The translations under genes and the position numbers were made by a program. 64,000 bases of DNA. Origin: Microbaculum marinum. GTDB lineage: Bacteria; Pseudomonadota; Alphaproteobacteria; Rhizobiales; Tepidamorphaceae. Positions 26,145 through 34,137 of this stretch are shown one piece after another (within the stretch, counting starts at the first letter, position 1; each line of letters opens with the position of its first letter). Where the stretch lies: NCBI RefSeq assembly GCF_042646165.1, contig NZ_JBHRTC010000015.1; one strand, given 5' to 3'. The notes beneath the pieces were generated by a model, which was given only the letters and a program-made list of their open reading frames with translations, did not search any database and had not been told where the DNA came from.

Positions 26145-27554
26145 TCAGGCCGCGTAGCGGTTGCGGATCAGGGCGTAGAGCGCCCGGATCGCCTGCGCCT
26201 CGCCGCCCTCCGGCCTGCCCGGGGCCGAGCTCCGGTTCCAGCAATAGGCGTCGAAATGGGCCCAGGACGTGGACTTTTCTACGAAACGCGCGAGGAAAAG
26301 GCCGGCCGTGATCGCGCCCGCGAAGGGACCGCTGCCGGCATTGTTGATGTCGGCGGCCTTGCTCTCCAGCATCTTCTCGTAGGGCTGCCAGAGCGGCAGT
26401 TGCCAGACCGGGTCCTGGACGGCGTGGGACTGGCGGGAAATCTCGACCGCCAGCGCCTCGTCACGGCTGAAGAAGGCGGCCAGATCCGGTCCCAACGCCA
26501 CCCGCGCGGCGCCGGTCAGCGTCGCCATGTCGATCAGCAGGTCGGGATGCTCCTCGTCGGCCAGCGCCAGCGCGTCGGCCAGCACCAGCCGTCCCTCCGC
26601 GTCGGTGTTGCCGATCTCGACGGTGACGCCCTTGCGGCTCCGCAGGATATCGCCCGGCCGGAAGGCGTTGCCCCCCACCGCGTTCTCGACCGCCGGCACC
26701 AGGACCCGCAGCCGCACCGGCAGCTTCGCCGCCATCACCATCGAGGCGAGGCCGAGCACGCAGGCGGCGCCGCCCATGTCCTTCTTCATCATCAGCATGC
26801 CGGCGGCGGGCTTGATGTCGAGGCCGCCGGTGTCGAAGCAGACGCCCTTGCCGACCAGCGTCAGCTTCAGCGCGGAGGGATCGCCCCAGGTGATGTCGAT
26901 CAGCCGGGGAGCGCGGTGGCTGGCGCGTCCGACCGCGTGAATCATCGGGAACCCCGCCTCGAGCAGGTCGTCGCCTTCCGTCACCGCCACAGCCGCGCCG
27001 TGGCGTTCGGCAAGCTGCCGCGCGGCGGCCTCCAGTTCGGCGGGGCCCATGTCGTTCGACGGCGTGTTGATCAGGTCGCGCGCCAGCGAGATTCCCGCCG
27101 CTATCCGCTCGACATCCTCGGCGTCGATCCAGTCGGGCACGATGAGGCGCACGTCGTCGCCCCCATCCTTCCCCTGTCCGTCCGCCCGGCCGGCCTTGTA
27201 GGCGTCGAACCTGTACCGCCCGAGCGCGAAGGAAAGCACGGCGAGTGCCCCGTCGTCGGGATCGTTCTCGAACCGGTAGGTGCCCGCAGGGAGCAGGTCA
27301 GCCAGCTTGCCCGGAAGCAGGCCGTTCCTGTCCGTTGCGCCGGAGGGGCCGAGACCGAACAGGACACGCGACAGTTTTCCGGATTCATCAGGCAGCAGCG
27401 CGATACGTCCGGCGGTCGGCTTGAAGCCGGTCGCTTCCAGGTAGGCACACTCCGTATCGCCCAGGCCTTCCAGGGACCCGTCTTCGCCCGGCTCAACGAA
27501 TCGGATCGGCACCGACGCAAGCGTGGTCGAGGCGGGCAGCAGGCAAGCGGTCAT
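26145..27554 (-). CDS. Leucyl aminopeptidase family protein (M17)
   Basis: A 469-residue M17 metallopeptidase. Metal and catalytic residues are in VGKGVCFDTGGLDIKP, KKDMGGAA and NTDAEGRL (about 310-318); LADALALADEE follows. It removes N-terminal residues in the cytoplasm. It resembles the PepB-like paralogue group of alphaproteobacteria rather than classical PepA, because the N-terminal domain is shorter and divergent. The start is supported by a GGAG upstream of 27554. The gap to the App1-type gene is only 21 bases. Confidence 0.92.
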   Translation of the reverse strand: MTACLLPASTTLASVPIRFVEPGEDGSLEGLGDTECAYLEATGFKPTAGRIALLPDESGKLSRVLFGLGPSGATDRNGLLPGKLADLLPAGTYRFENDPDDGALAVLSFALGRYRFDAYKAGRADGQGKDGGDDVRLIVPDWIDAEDVERIAAGISLARDLINTPSNDMGPAELEAAARQLAERHGAAVAVTEGDDLLEAGFPMIHAVGRASHRAPRLIDITWGDPSALKLTLVGKGVCFDTGGLDIKPAAGMLMMKKDMGGAACVLGLASMVMAAKLPVRLRVLVPAVENAVGGNAFRPGDILRSRKGVTVEIGNTDAEGRLVLADALALADEEHPDLLIDMATLTGAARVALGPDLAAFFSRDEALAVEISRQSHAVQDPVWQLPLWQPYEKMLESKAADINNAGSGPFAGAITAGLFLARFVEKSTSWAHFDAYCWNRSSAPGRPEGGEAQAIRALYALIRNRYAA

Positions 27555-27778
27555 GGCGGCTCCTTGATACTTTCAGGCGGGACAGTCGCAACGGGGCAGG
27601 GAACAGATAGCGCGCCCGCGCCGCCGGCGCCAATAGGCGCGGAGCTTCCGGGCCGCTTCGAATTCCCTCAGCCAACCCTTCGCCGCGTCCGGCGACGCCG
27701 GCCTATACAGTCGCCGAACCGTCGTTTAATTGAAACCAGCGCAGCTGATTGTGTGGACGAAGGGAGGCTGGTGGAGCG

Positions 27779-28768
27779 ATGGCAACCGGATACGTGAAGA
27801 GCGAACTGGTAACCGTCTTCGGCGGTTCCGGCTTTGTCGGTCGCCATGTCGTGCGCGCGCTGGCGCGGCGCGGCTACCGGGTCCGCGCGGCGGCGCGGCG
27901 TCCGGATTTGGCCGGCTTCCTGCAGCCGCTCGGCGCGGTCGGGCAGATCCATGCCGTCCAGGCGAACATCCGCAACCGCGAGTCCGTCGACCGGGCCGTG
28001 GCGGGATCCGACGCCGTCGTCAACCTCGTGGGCGTGCTCTACGAGACCGGCAGGCAATCCTTCGACGCCGTCCAGGCATTCGGGCCGGGCGCCATAGCGG
28101 CGTCGGCCGCGGCCGCCGGCATCACGCGCTTCGTGCAGGTTTCCGCGATCGGCGCCGATCCGGACTCGGACTCGAAATACGCCACCACCAAGGCCGCCGG
28201 CGAGAAGGCCGTCCTCAAGGCCTGTCCCGGCGCGGTGATCTACCGGCCCTCGATCATCTTCGGTCCCGAGGACGACTTCTTCAACCGGTTCGGGTCGATG
28301 GCGCGCTTCTCGCCGGTGCTGCCGCTGATCGGCGGCGGCGAGACACGGTTCCAGCCGGTCTTCGTGGGCGACGTGGCCGAGGCGATCGCGCTGGCCGTCG
28401 ACGGCAAGGCGAGGCCGGGGACGATCTACGAACTCGGCGGCCCCGAGGTGCGCACCTTCCGGCAGCTCATGGAGTACATCTTGGCCGTCACCGGCAGGAA
28501 GCGCCTTCTCGTTCCGATTTCCTTCGGCATGGCCCGTCTCAAGGCGCAGGTCCTGCAACTGGCGCCGAAGCCGCTGCTGACCGTCGACCAGGTCCGCCAA
28601 CTCGGCCGCGACAACGTCGTCTCCGAGGAAGCCGTCAGGGACCATCGCACGATCGAGGACCTCGGCATCGACCCGCGCGCAATCGAATCGATCGTGCCCA
28701 CCTATATCGACCGCTACCGCAAGGCCGGCCAGTTCACCACACCCGACCCGACGGCACCGCGGCCGTAA
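27779..28768 (+). CDS. Complex I NDUFA9-family NAD(P)-binding protein
   Basis: A 329-residue atypical short-chain dehydrogenase. The Rossmann motif GGSGFVGRHV starts at about residue 14; AVVNLVGVLYE and a YATTKAAGEKAV segment replace the classic YxxxK. It resembles the NDUFA9 accessory subunit found with respiratory complex I in mitochondria and alphaproteobacteria. It is soluble here, and its exact role is unproven. GGAG lies close to the ATG at 27779. Confidence 0.88.
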   Translation: MATGYVKSELVTVFGGSGFVGRHVVRALARRGYRVRAAARRPDLAGFLQPLGAVGQIHAVQANIRNRESVDRAVAGSDAVVNLVGVLYETGRQSFDAVQAFGPGAIAASAAAAGITRFVQVSAIGADPDSDSKYATTKAAGEKAVLKACPGAVIYRPSIIFGPEDDFFNRFGSMARFSPVLPLIGGGETRFQPVFVGDVAEAIALAVDGKARPGTIYELGGPEVRTFRQLMEYILAVTGRKRLLVPISFGMARLKAQVLQLAPKPLLTVDQVRQLGRDNVVSEEAVRDHRTIEDLGIDPRAIESIVPTYIDRYRKAGQFTTPDPTAPRP

Positions 28769-28786
28769 CCGGCATTTGCCGCCGGC

Positions 28787-29587
28787 TCAGCGGTAGAGCA
28801 CCCACAGCAGAACGACGCCCATCGCCAGCCGGTAGAGGACGAAGGGCATCATCGAGGTGCGCTTCAGCAGCGCCATCATGAACCAGATCGAGGCGAAGGC
28901 CGCAACCGCCGACAGCGCGGCGGCGACCAGCGCGTCGCCGGCGATGATCGCCGCCTGATCGCCGGACATGGTCAGCGCCGTGCCGGCACCGGTGGCGAGG
29001 ATCGCCGGGATCGCCAGCACCATCGAGAACCGGGCGGCCTCCGTCCGCTCGAAGCCGAGCGCGCGGGCCGCCGACATGGTGATGCCGGATCGGCTGACGC
29101 CGGGGATCAGGGCGATGCATTGCGCCAGTCCGACCCAGACCGCGTCGGAGATGCCGATGTCGGAAAAGATCTTCGCGCGCGATCCCAGCGCGTCGCAGGC
29201 CCACAGCACGAGCGCGAAGACGATCGTTGTCCACGCGATCACCTCGAGCGAGCGCACCGCGTCGACGAGGCCGGTCTCGATCATGACGAATCCGACGATC
29301 GCCAGCGGCACCGAGGCGAGGATCAGCAGCAGGATCAGCCGCCGTGCCGAGGTGGCCCGGAACAGTACCAGATCGCGCAACCCCCCGATCAGATACAGCA
29401 TGTCCCGCCAGAAGTAGGCCATCACCGCCACAAGACTGCCAACATGTATGGCAACGTCTATGGCGGGCCCCTCGTCGGGATAGGTCGTCAGGAGGTGCAG
29501 CAGGTTGAGGTGACCGGACGAGGAGACGGGGAGGAACTCGGTCAGGCCCTGGATAATCGCTAGGACGACAAGCTGGTCGGCGGTCAC
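28787..29587 (-). CDS. uppP: Undecaprenyl-diphosphatase
   Basis: A 266-residue inner-membrane enzyme that recycles undecaprenyl pyrophosphate for cell wall synthesis; higher copy number gives bacitracin resistance in other bacteria. The two active-site segments are GLTEFLPVSSSGH near the N-terminus and PGVSRSG in the second half; about eight hydrophobic spans are visible. The GTG at 29587 has AAGGA upstream. It is convergent with the NDUFA9-family gene. Confidence 0.95.
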   Translation of the reverse strand: MTADQLVVLAIIQGLTEFLPVSSSGHLNLLHLLTTYPDEGPAIDVAIHVGSLVAVMAYFWRDMLYLIGGLRDLVLFRATSARRLILLLILASVPLAIVGFVMIETGLVDAVRSLEVIAWTTIVFALVLWACDALGSRAKIFSDIGISDAVWVGLAQCIALIPGVSRSGITMSAARALGFERTEAARFSMVLAIPAILATGAGTALTMSGDQAAIIAGDALVAAALSAVAAFASIWFMMALLKRTSMMPFVLYRLAMGVVLLWVLYR

Positions 29588-29729
29588 GGGGGATCCTTCA
29601 GGATGCGATTCGGGTTGTTCGCCGTGTGACGCGCCTCTATATCGGAACGCTTTGTTAGCGCCAATCGCCCAAAAAAGCTGTCCTGACGGGCAAACCGCGC
29701 TTTCCCGGCGCCTTCGCAAACGGTACCGA

Positions 29730-30422
29730 ATGCTCAGACTCTATCATCACGCCTTCTGTCCGGCTTCGCGCAGCGTCCGCATCGCACTCGGCGAATACGG
29801 GCTCAGTGCCGAGTTCATCGAGGAGCGCACCTGGGAGCGCCGCCGGGAGTTCCTCATCGTCAATCCCGCCGGCACCCTGCCGGTTCTGATGGACGGGGAG
29901 GGCACCGCGATCTGCGGTCCGCGTCCGGTGCTCGAATATCTCGACGAGACGCGCGGCGCCGAACTCGGCGGCCGGCGGCTGATGCCGGAGACGCCGCGCG
30001 AGCGCGCCGAGGTGCGCCGGCTGCTCGACTGGTTCGACATCCGCTTCCACCAGGACGTCTCCGCCTACCTTCTCACCGAACGCATCTACAAACGCTTCAT
30101 GACCGTCGAGCAGGGCGGCGGGGCGCCGGATTCGGCGGCGATCCGTGCGGGGCGCGCCAACATACGCTATCATCTGCACTATATCGGCTGGCTGGCCGGG
30201 CGACGGAACTGGCTCGCCGGCGAGGACCTGTCCTTCGTCGACCTGACGGCGGCGGCGCACCTGTCCTGCATCGACTATCTGGGCGAGGTGCCGTGGGACG
30301 AATTCGAGCTGGCGAAGGCCTGGTACGCCCGGGTGAAGTCGCGCCCGTCCTTCCGGCCGCTACTGATGGACCAGCTTGCCGGAGTCGCGCCTTCGCGCAC
30401 CTATGTCGACCTCGACTTCTGA
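29730..30422 (+). CDS. Glutathione S-transferase family protein
   Basis: A 230-residue GST. The thioredoxin-fold N-domain begins MLRLYHHAFCPASRSVRIAL with a CPxS active site and has the cis-Pro motif NPAGTLPVL; the helical C-domain follows with WLAGEDLSFVDLTAAAHL. The substrate is unknown. The stop lies 20 bases inside the next gene (queG), so the pair is translationally coupled, an arrangement often seen with queG in this group. Confidence 0.9.
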   Translation: MLRLYHHAFCPASRSVRIALGEYGLSAEFIEERTWERRREFLIVNPAGTLPVLMDGEGTAICGPRPVLEYLDETRGAELGGRRLMPETPRERAEVRRLLDWFDIRFHQDVSAYLLTERIYKRFMTVEQGGGAPDSAAIRAGRANIRYHLHYIGWLAGRRNWLAGEDLSFVDLTAAAHLSCIDYLGEVPWDEFELAKAWYARVKSRPSFRPLLMDQLAGVAPSRTYVDLDF

Positions 30423-31563
30423 GAACATCGCCGACGCGGACCCGAAAGGGTGGCTGACCGGGCGCGCGCGCGCCGAAGGTTTCGAGATCGCCCGGGTGAC
30501 GACGCCGGAAGCGGCACCGGACAAGGGCGAAAATCTGTCGCGGTACCTCGCAGACGGCTTCCACGCGACGATGGACTGGATGGCGACGACCGCCGAGCGC
30601 CGCCGCCATCCCCGGGCGCTGTGGCCCGACGTCCGCTCGATTCTGGTCCTCGGCCTCAACTACGGGCCGGATCACGACCCGCTCGCCGACCTGAAACACC
30701 GCGATCGCGGCATGATCTCCGTCTACGCCCGCGGCGACGACTACCACGACGTGGTCAAGAAGAAGCTGAAATCGATCGCCCGCGACTTCGCCGCGCGAAC
30801 CGGCGCCGAGGTGAAGGTGTTCGTCGACACTGCCCCGGTAATGGAAAAGCCGCTCGCCGAGGCGGCCGGCGTCGGATGGCAGGGCAAGCACACCAACCTT
30901 GTCTCCCGGGACCTCGGCTCGTGGCTGTTTCTCGGAGCGATCTTCACCACCGCCGGGCTGGCGGCCGACGAGCCGGAGACGGACCATTGCGGCTCCTGTC
31001 GCGCCTGTCTCGACATCTGTCCGACCGATGCCTTCCCGGCTCCGTACCGGCTCGACGCGCGCCGCTGCATCTCCTATCTGACGATCGAACATGCCGGCCC
31101 GATCCCGCGAGATCTGAGGCCGATGATCGGCAACCGGATCTACGGCTGCGACGACTGCCTGGCGGTCTGTCCGTGGAACAAGTTCGCCCGCGCCGGCCGG
31201 GACGCCAAGCTCGCCGCGCGCACCGAACTGGATCTGCCGGCGCTGGCGAAGCTGGCGGAGCTGGACGATACGGCTTTCCGGGCGCTGTTCAGCAAGTCGC
31301 CGGTCAAGCGGATCAAGCGCGACCGCTTCGTCCGCAACGTGCTGATCGCCATCGGCAACAGCGGCGAACCGGCCCTGGCGGACGCGGCGCGGGCGCGGCT
31401 CGACGACGGTTCGCCGCTCGTCCGCGGGGCCGCGGTCTGGGCCCTGTCGCGACTGCTGTCGGGTCGGCACCTGACCAGGCTGGCCGCTGCGCGGCCGGAG
31501 CACGAGGCCGATCCGCAGGTGCGGGAAGAGTGGCGCGCCGCGCTGTCGGAGGCCGCGGCTTGA
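30403..31563 (+). CDS. queG: Epoxyqueuosine reductase
   Basis: A 386-residue cobalamin- and iron-sulfur-dependent enzyme that reduces epoxyqueuosine in tRNA to queuosine. The catalytic region DTAPVMEKPLA, the first Fe-S motif CGSCRACLDICP and the second GCDDCLAVCPWN are all present. HEAT-like repeats (LVRGAAVWALSRLL) complete the C-terminus. The ATG at 30403 is preferred over one at 30376, giving a 20-base overlap with the GST gene. Confidence 0.95.
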   Translation: MSTSTSENIADADPKGWLTGRARAEGFEIARVTTPEAAPDKGENLSRYLADGFHATMDWMATTAERRRHPRALWPDVRSILVLGLNYGPDHDPLADLKHRDRGMISVYARGDDYHDVVKKKLKSIARDFAARTGAEVKVFVDTAPVMEKPLAEAAGVGWQGKHTNLVSRDLGSWLFLGAIFTTAGLAADEPETDHCGSCRACLDICPTDAFPAPYRLDARRCISYLTIEHAGPIPRDLRPMIGNRIYGCDDCLAVCPWNKFARAGRDAKLAARTELDLPALAKLAELDDTAFRALFSKSPVKRIKRDRFVRNVLIAIGNSGEPALADAARARLDDGSPLVRGAAVWALSRLLSGRHLTRLAAARPEHEADPQVREEWRAALSEAAA

Positions 31564-31597
31564 CCCGCAGTGCAAAATCCCGTTGGGAAGGCGATCC

Positions 31598-32476
31598 ATG
31601 AGCAAGCTCTTCATCTTCGGCCTCGGATTCTCGGCCTTGACGCTGTCGCGCCGGCTGATGGCACAGGGCTGGCAGGTCGCCGGCACGGTGCGGACGCCGG
31701 AGAAGGCCGCGGCGCTGCGCGCCGAGGGCGTCGGCGCCGTCGTGTTCGACGGCCGCGAGGCCGGGCGCGACGTCCCCGCCGCGCTGGCGGGCGCCGACCA
31801 CGTGGCGGTCTCGATTCCGCCGGGCGAGGCGGGCGACCCCGTCCTGCTGCACCACCGCGCCGACCTCGCCGAATGGACCGGCGCGATCCGCTGGCTCGGC
31901 TATCTGTCGACGCTCGGCGTCTACGGCGACCACGGCGGCGACTGGATCGACGAGGAGACGGTGCCCGACCCGGTGAGCCCGCGCAATGCCCGCCGGGTGG
32001 CCGCCGAGCACGACTGGCGGCGGTTCGGCGAGGAGACCGGCATCCCGGTGATGATCTTCCGCATCGCCGGGATATACGGCCCCGGCCGCAACGCGCTCGC
32101 CAAGGTCGCCAGCGGCGAGGCGCGCCGCCTGGTCAAGCCCGGCCAGGTCTTCAACCGCATCCACGTCGCCGACATCGCCGGCGTCCTCGAAGCGTCGATG
32201 CGGCGCCCGCGGGCCGGCGGCGTCTACAATGTCTGCGACGACGAGCCGGCGCCGCCGCAGGACGTCATCGCCTATGCCGCGGAGCTGCTGGGCGTCGAGC
32301 CGCCGCCGGAGGTGCCGTTCGACGAGGCCGAGCTGTCGCCGATGGCGCGGACCTTCTATTCGGCCAATCGCCGCGCCCGCAACGACCGGATCAGACAGGA
32401 ACTCGGCGTGAGGCTGGAGTACCCGGACTACCGGCGCGGCCTGAACGCGCTGTTTGCGGCAGGCGAGGGACGGTAG
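31598..32476 (+). CDS. SDR-type NAD(P)-binding oxidoreductase / epimerase-like
   Basis: A 292-residue extended-SDR protein. The nucleotide motif is GLGFSAL near residue 8, so the classic GxxGxxG is altered. LGYLSTLGVYGDHGG contains the family Tyr without the usual YxxxK Lys; IAGIYGPGRNAL and IHVADIAG follow. It resembles the YeeZ-like group with unknown substrate. It follows queG by 34 bases on the same strand. Confidence 0.82.
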   Translation: MSKLFIFGLGFSALTLSRRLMAQGWQVAGTVRTPEKAAALRAEGVGAVVFDGREAGRDVPAALAGADHVAVSIPPGEAGDPVLLHHRADLAEWTGAIRWLGYLSTLGVYGDHGGDWIDEETVPDPVSPRNARRVAAEHDWRRFGEETGIPVMIFRIAGIYGPGRNALAKVASGEARRLVKPGQVFNRIHVADIAGVLEASMRRPRAGGVYNVCDDEPAPPQDVIAYAAELLGVEPPPEVPFDEAELSPMARTFYSANRRARNDRIRQELGVRLEYPDYRRGLNALFAAGEGR

Positions 32477-32551
32477 AGTCCGCCGGGGCCGCGTTGCGGC
32501 GGATGGAACTGCAGCGAAATCCGGCACGATTGGCGCACCACGGACAGGGCT

Positions 32552-32584
32552 CCCCGGATTACGCTGCCGCTCCATCCGGGCTAC
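32552..32584. repeat. Interspersed palindromic repeat, copy A (inverse of 33398-33430)
   Basis: This 33-base unit (CCCCGGATTACGCTGCCGCT...) is the reverse complement of 33398-33430 with one mismatch. It carries the CCCGGAT/ATCCGGG dyad common in rhizobial interspersed repeats. Together the two copies bracket about 0.8 kb. Confidence 0.75.
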
Positions 32585-33204
32585 GGACCGGCGGGAGGGG
32601 CACGGGTGATTGCCCCGCCGCCGCGACCGGCTCGGGTTGCTTCCTCTGCGGTGCGGCGATCGCCGCGTGTCAAAGAGCCACTCCGGGGACCGTCTGCCCC
32701 CCTCTGATGGTCCAGGCGAATGCCTGGGGGCGCGGGCGCTCGAAGGAGTGCCTTGCTAGTGGTTTAGTGGTGGCGCTCTTCCGAGCGCCCGCCGCGGCGG
32801 TTTAGGCCAAGTCCGGATCGCGCTCCGGCGGGGGCGAACGGCTCGCGCCGTCAAGAGCCCCCGGGGTGCGCTGCCAGGAGGCTCTGCCTCCTGCGCCACG
32901 GTCCCCGTGGACCTCCCTCGGACGGCCGGACGGAATCCCGCCTCAAGGCCCGCTTGGGCGGCCCGTCGTATTGCGGACGGGCGATCCGGGAGCCTCCCCG
33001 ATGGTTCCGCCGACACGGACCCATGGAGGCGCCGCTCCCTCCCGCGTGGTCCGTGTCGGATCCGGACACGCCCCCGCATGGGAGGGATACAATGAGCATA
33101 CGCGCGTTCTGGAGAGTGTGAATAAAATTGTCGGCGGGAATCTGTAAGGGACTGGCAGGCCTACGGAAATCGACAGTCCGCGCCAACCTCGACTGCGTCC
33201 CCGG

Positions 33205-33294
33205 TCGTCATGGCCGGTCCTGTCCCGGCCATCCACGTCTTCTCCGCGGCGGCCGCCGTCCGTGGATGCCCGGCACAAGGCCGGGCATGACGGC
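33205..33294. repeat. Palindromic intergenic repeat with long dyad
   Basis: The unit starts TCGTCATGGCCGG and ends CCGGGCATGACGG, with the internal arms CCATCCACG and CGTGGATG, forming a long imperfect hairpin. It has the GTCATGxCCGGxC look of REP-like units abundant in Hyphomicrobiales. Confidence 0.7.
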
Positions 33295-33397
33295 CGAGGT
33301 GGATCGCATGGGATTGGCCATATCGCAGCCTGCGCCACGGGCCTATCCGCAGCCAGCGGCGGGGTTGCGACTGTTCTGGGCCTCCGACCCAGAGCAC

Positions 33398-33430
33398 GTA
33401 GCCCGGATGAAGCGGCAGCGTAATCCGGGG
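33398..33430. repeat. Interspersed palindromic repeat, copy B
   Basis: Reverse-complement partner of 32552-32584 (GTAGCCCGGATGAAGCGGCA...). A further related half unit (CGGATTTGGCTTGCACTCCATCCGGGCC) follows at about 33479-33507. Confidence 0.75.
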
Positions 33431-33592
33431 GCTGCGCCGGAGGCACTATCGGGTAGGGGACGACCGCGCCGCCGTTCCCGGATTTGGCTTGCACTCCATC
33501 CGGGCCACTGACTGGCCGTGTCCATGCCGCCGGTCCGTCCCGATGGGCGCTGACGCGCCCCCATGCGGCGGCTGCGCCGGATGTTGCGCTGG

Positions 33593-33613
33593 ATTCCCGC
33601 TTTTCGCGGGAAT
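33593..33613. repeat. Short hairpin repeat ATTCCCGC-N5-GCGGGAAT
   Basis: A perfect 8-base stem with a TTTTC loop. A broken relative (GGATTCCCGCTTTCGGGG) occurs near 51411-51428, so this is an interspersed family rather than a terminator. Confidence 0.6.
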
Positions 33614-33738
33614 GACCAGGAGTCGGGGTGATGCGCGGTGTGAAACATACGCGCGGGGGCGGGGCCGGGCCGCTGCCGGGGATCACAAGACCCGCCGGAG
33701 TGCGCGGAGACTGTGCTCCGACGCGCCGCCGTGCAGGC

Positions 33739-34062
33739 CTACATCCCCGGCAGGGTCATGCCGGGGGGAAGCTGCAGGCCGCCGGTCAGGTCCTTCATCT
33801 TTTCGGCCATCGCCGCCTCGGCCTTGCGGCGGGCGTCGCCGTGCGCTGCGACGATCAGGTCCTCGAGGATCTCGGCTTCTTCCGGCTTGATCAGGCTCGG
33901 GTCGAGCTTGAGGCCGCGCATGTCGCCCTTGGCCGACAGGGTGACCGCGACGAGGCCGCCGCCGGAGGTGCCCTCCACCTCGATCTGGTCCAGTTCGGCC
34001 TGGAGGTCCGCCATGCGGGACTGCATCTCCTTGGCCTGCTTCATCATCTTCATGAAGTCCAT
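33739..34062 (-). CDS. YbaB/EbfC nucleoid-associated protein
   Basis: A 107-residue dimeric DNA-binding protein. MKMMKQAKEMQSRMADLQ at the start and a GGGLVAVTLSAKGDMRGLKLDP strand region are typical. It coats DNA and influences gene expression. It lies 75 bases downstream of dnaX on the same strand, the usual bacterial dnaX-ybaB order. Confidence 0.95.
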   Translation of the reverse strand: MDFMKMMKQAKEMQSRMADLQAELDQIEVEGTSGGGLVAVTLSAKGDMRGLKLDPSLIKPEEAEILEDLIVAAHGDARRKAEAAMAEKMKDLTGGLQLPPGMTLPGM

Positions 34063-34137
34063 CGCGGATTCCTCTTGTCCTGATCGGTTATCCTGCCCGG
34101 CGCTTTCCGGGAGCCGCGCACCGTCACGCGCGGCGGG

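Larger units (their letters stand above)
32477..33738. other. Repeat-rich intergenic region, 1.26 kb
   Basis: No supported gene. The interval holds at least four palindromic repeat units of different families, listed separately, and a G/C-rich central part (32740-33130) with many short stems. Reading frames here are short, low-complexity and do not resemble proteins. It separates the rightward queG cluster from the leftward ybaB-dnaX operon. Confidence 0.7.

Noticed and set aside
32740..33130. Possible small genes in the repeat-rich gap
   Set aside because: All frames here are short, Arg/Pro/Gly-rich and lack ribosome sites; the DNA consists of repeats and stems.
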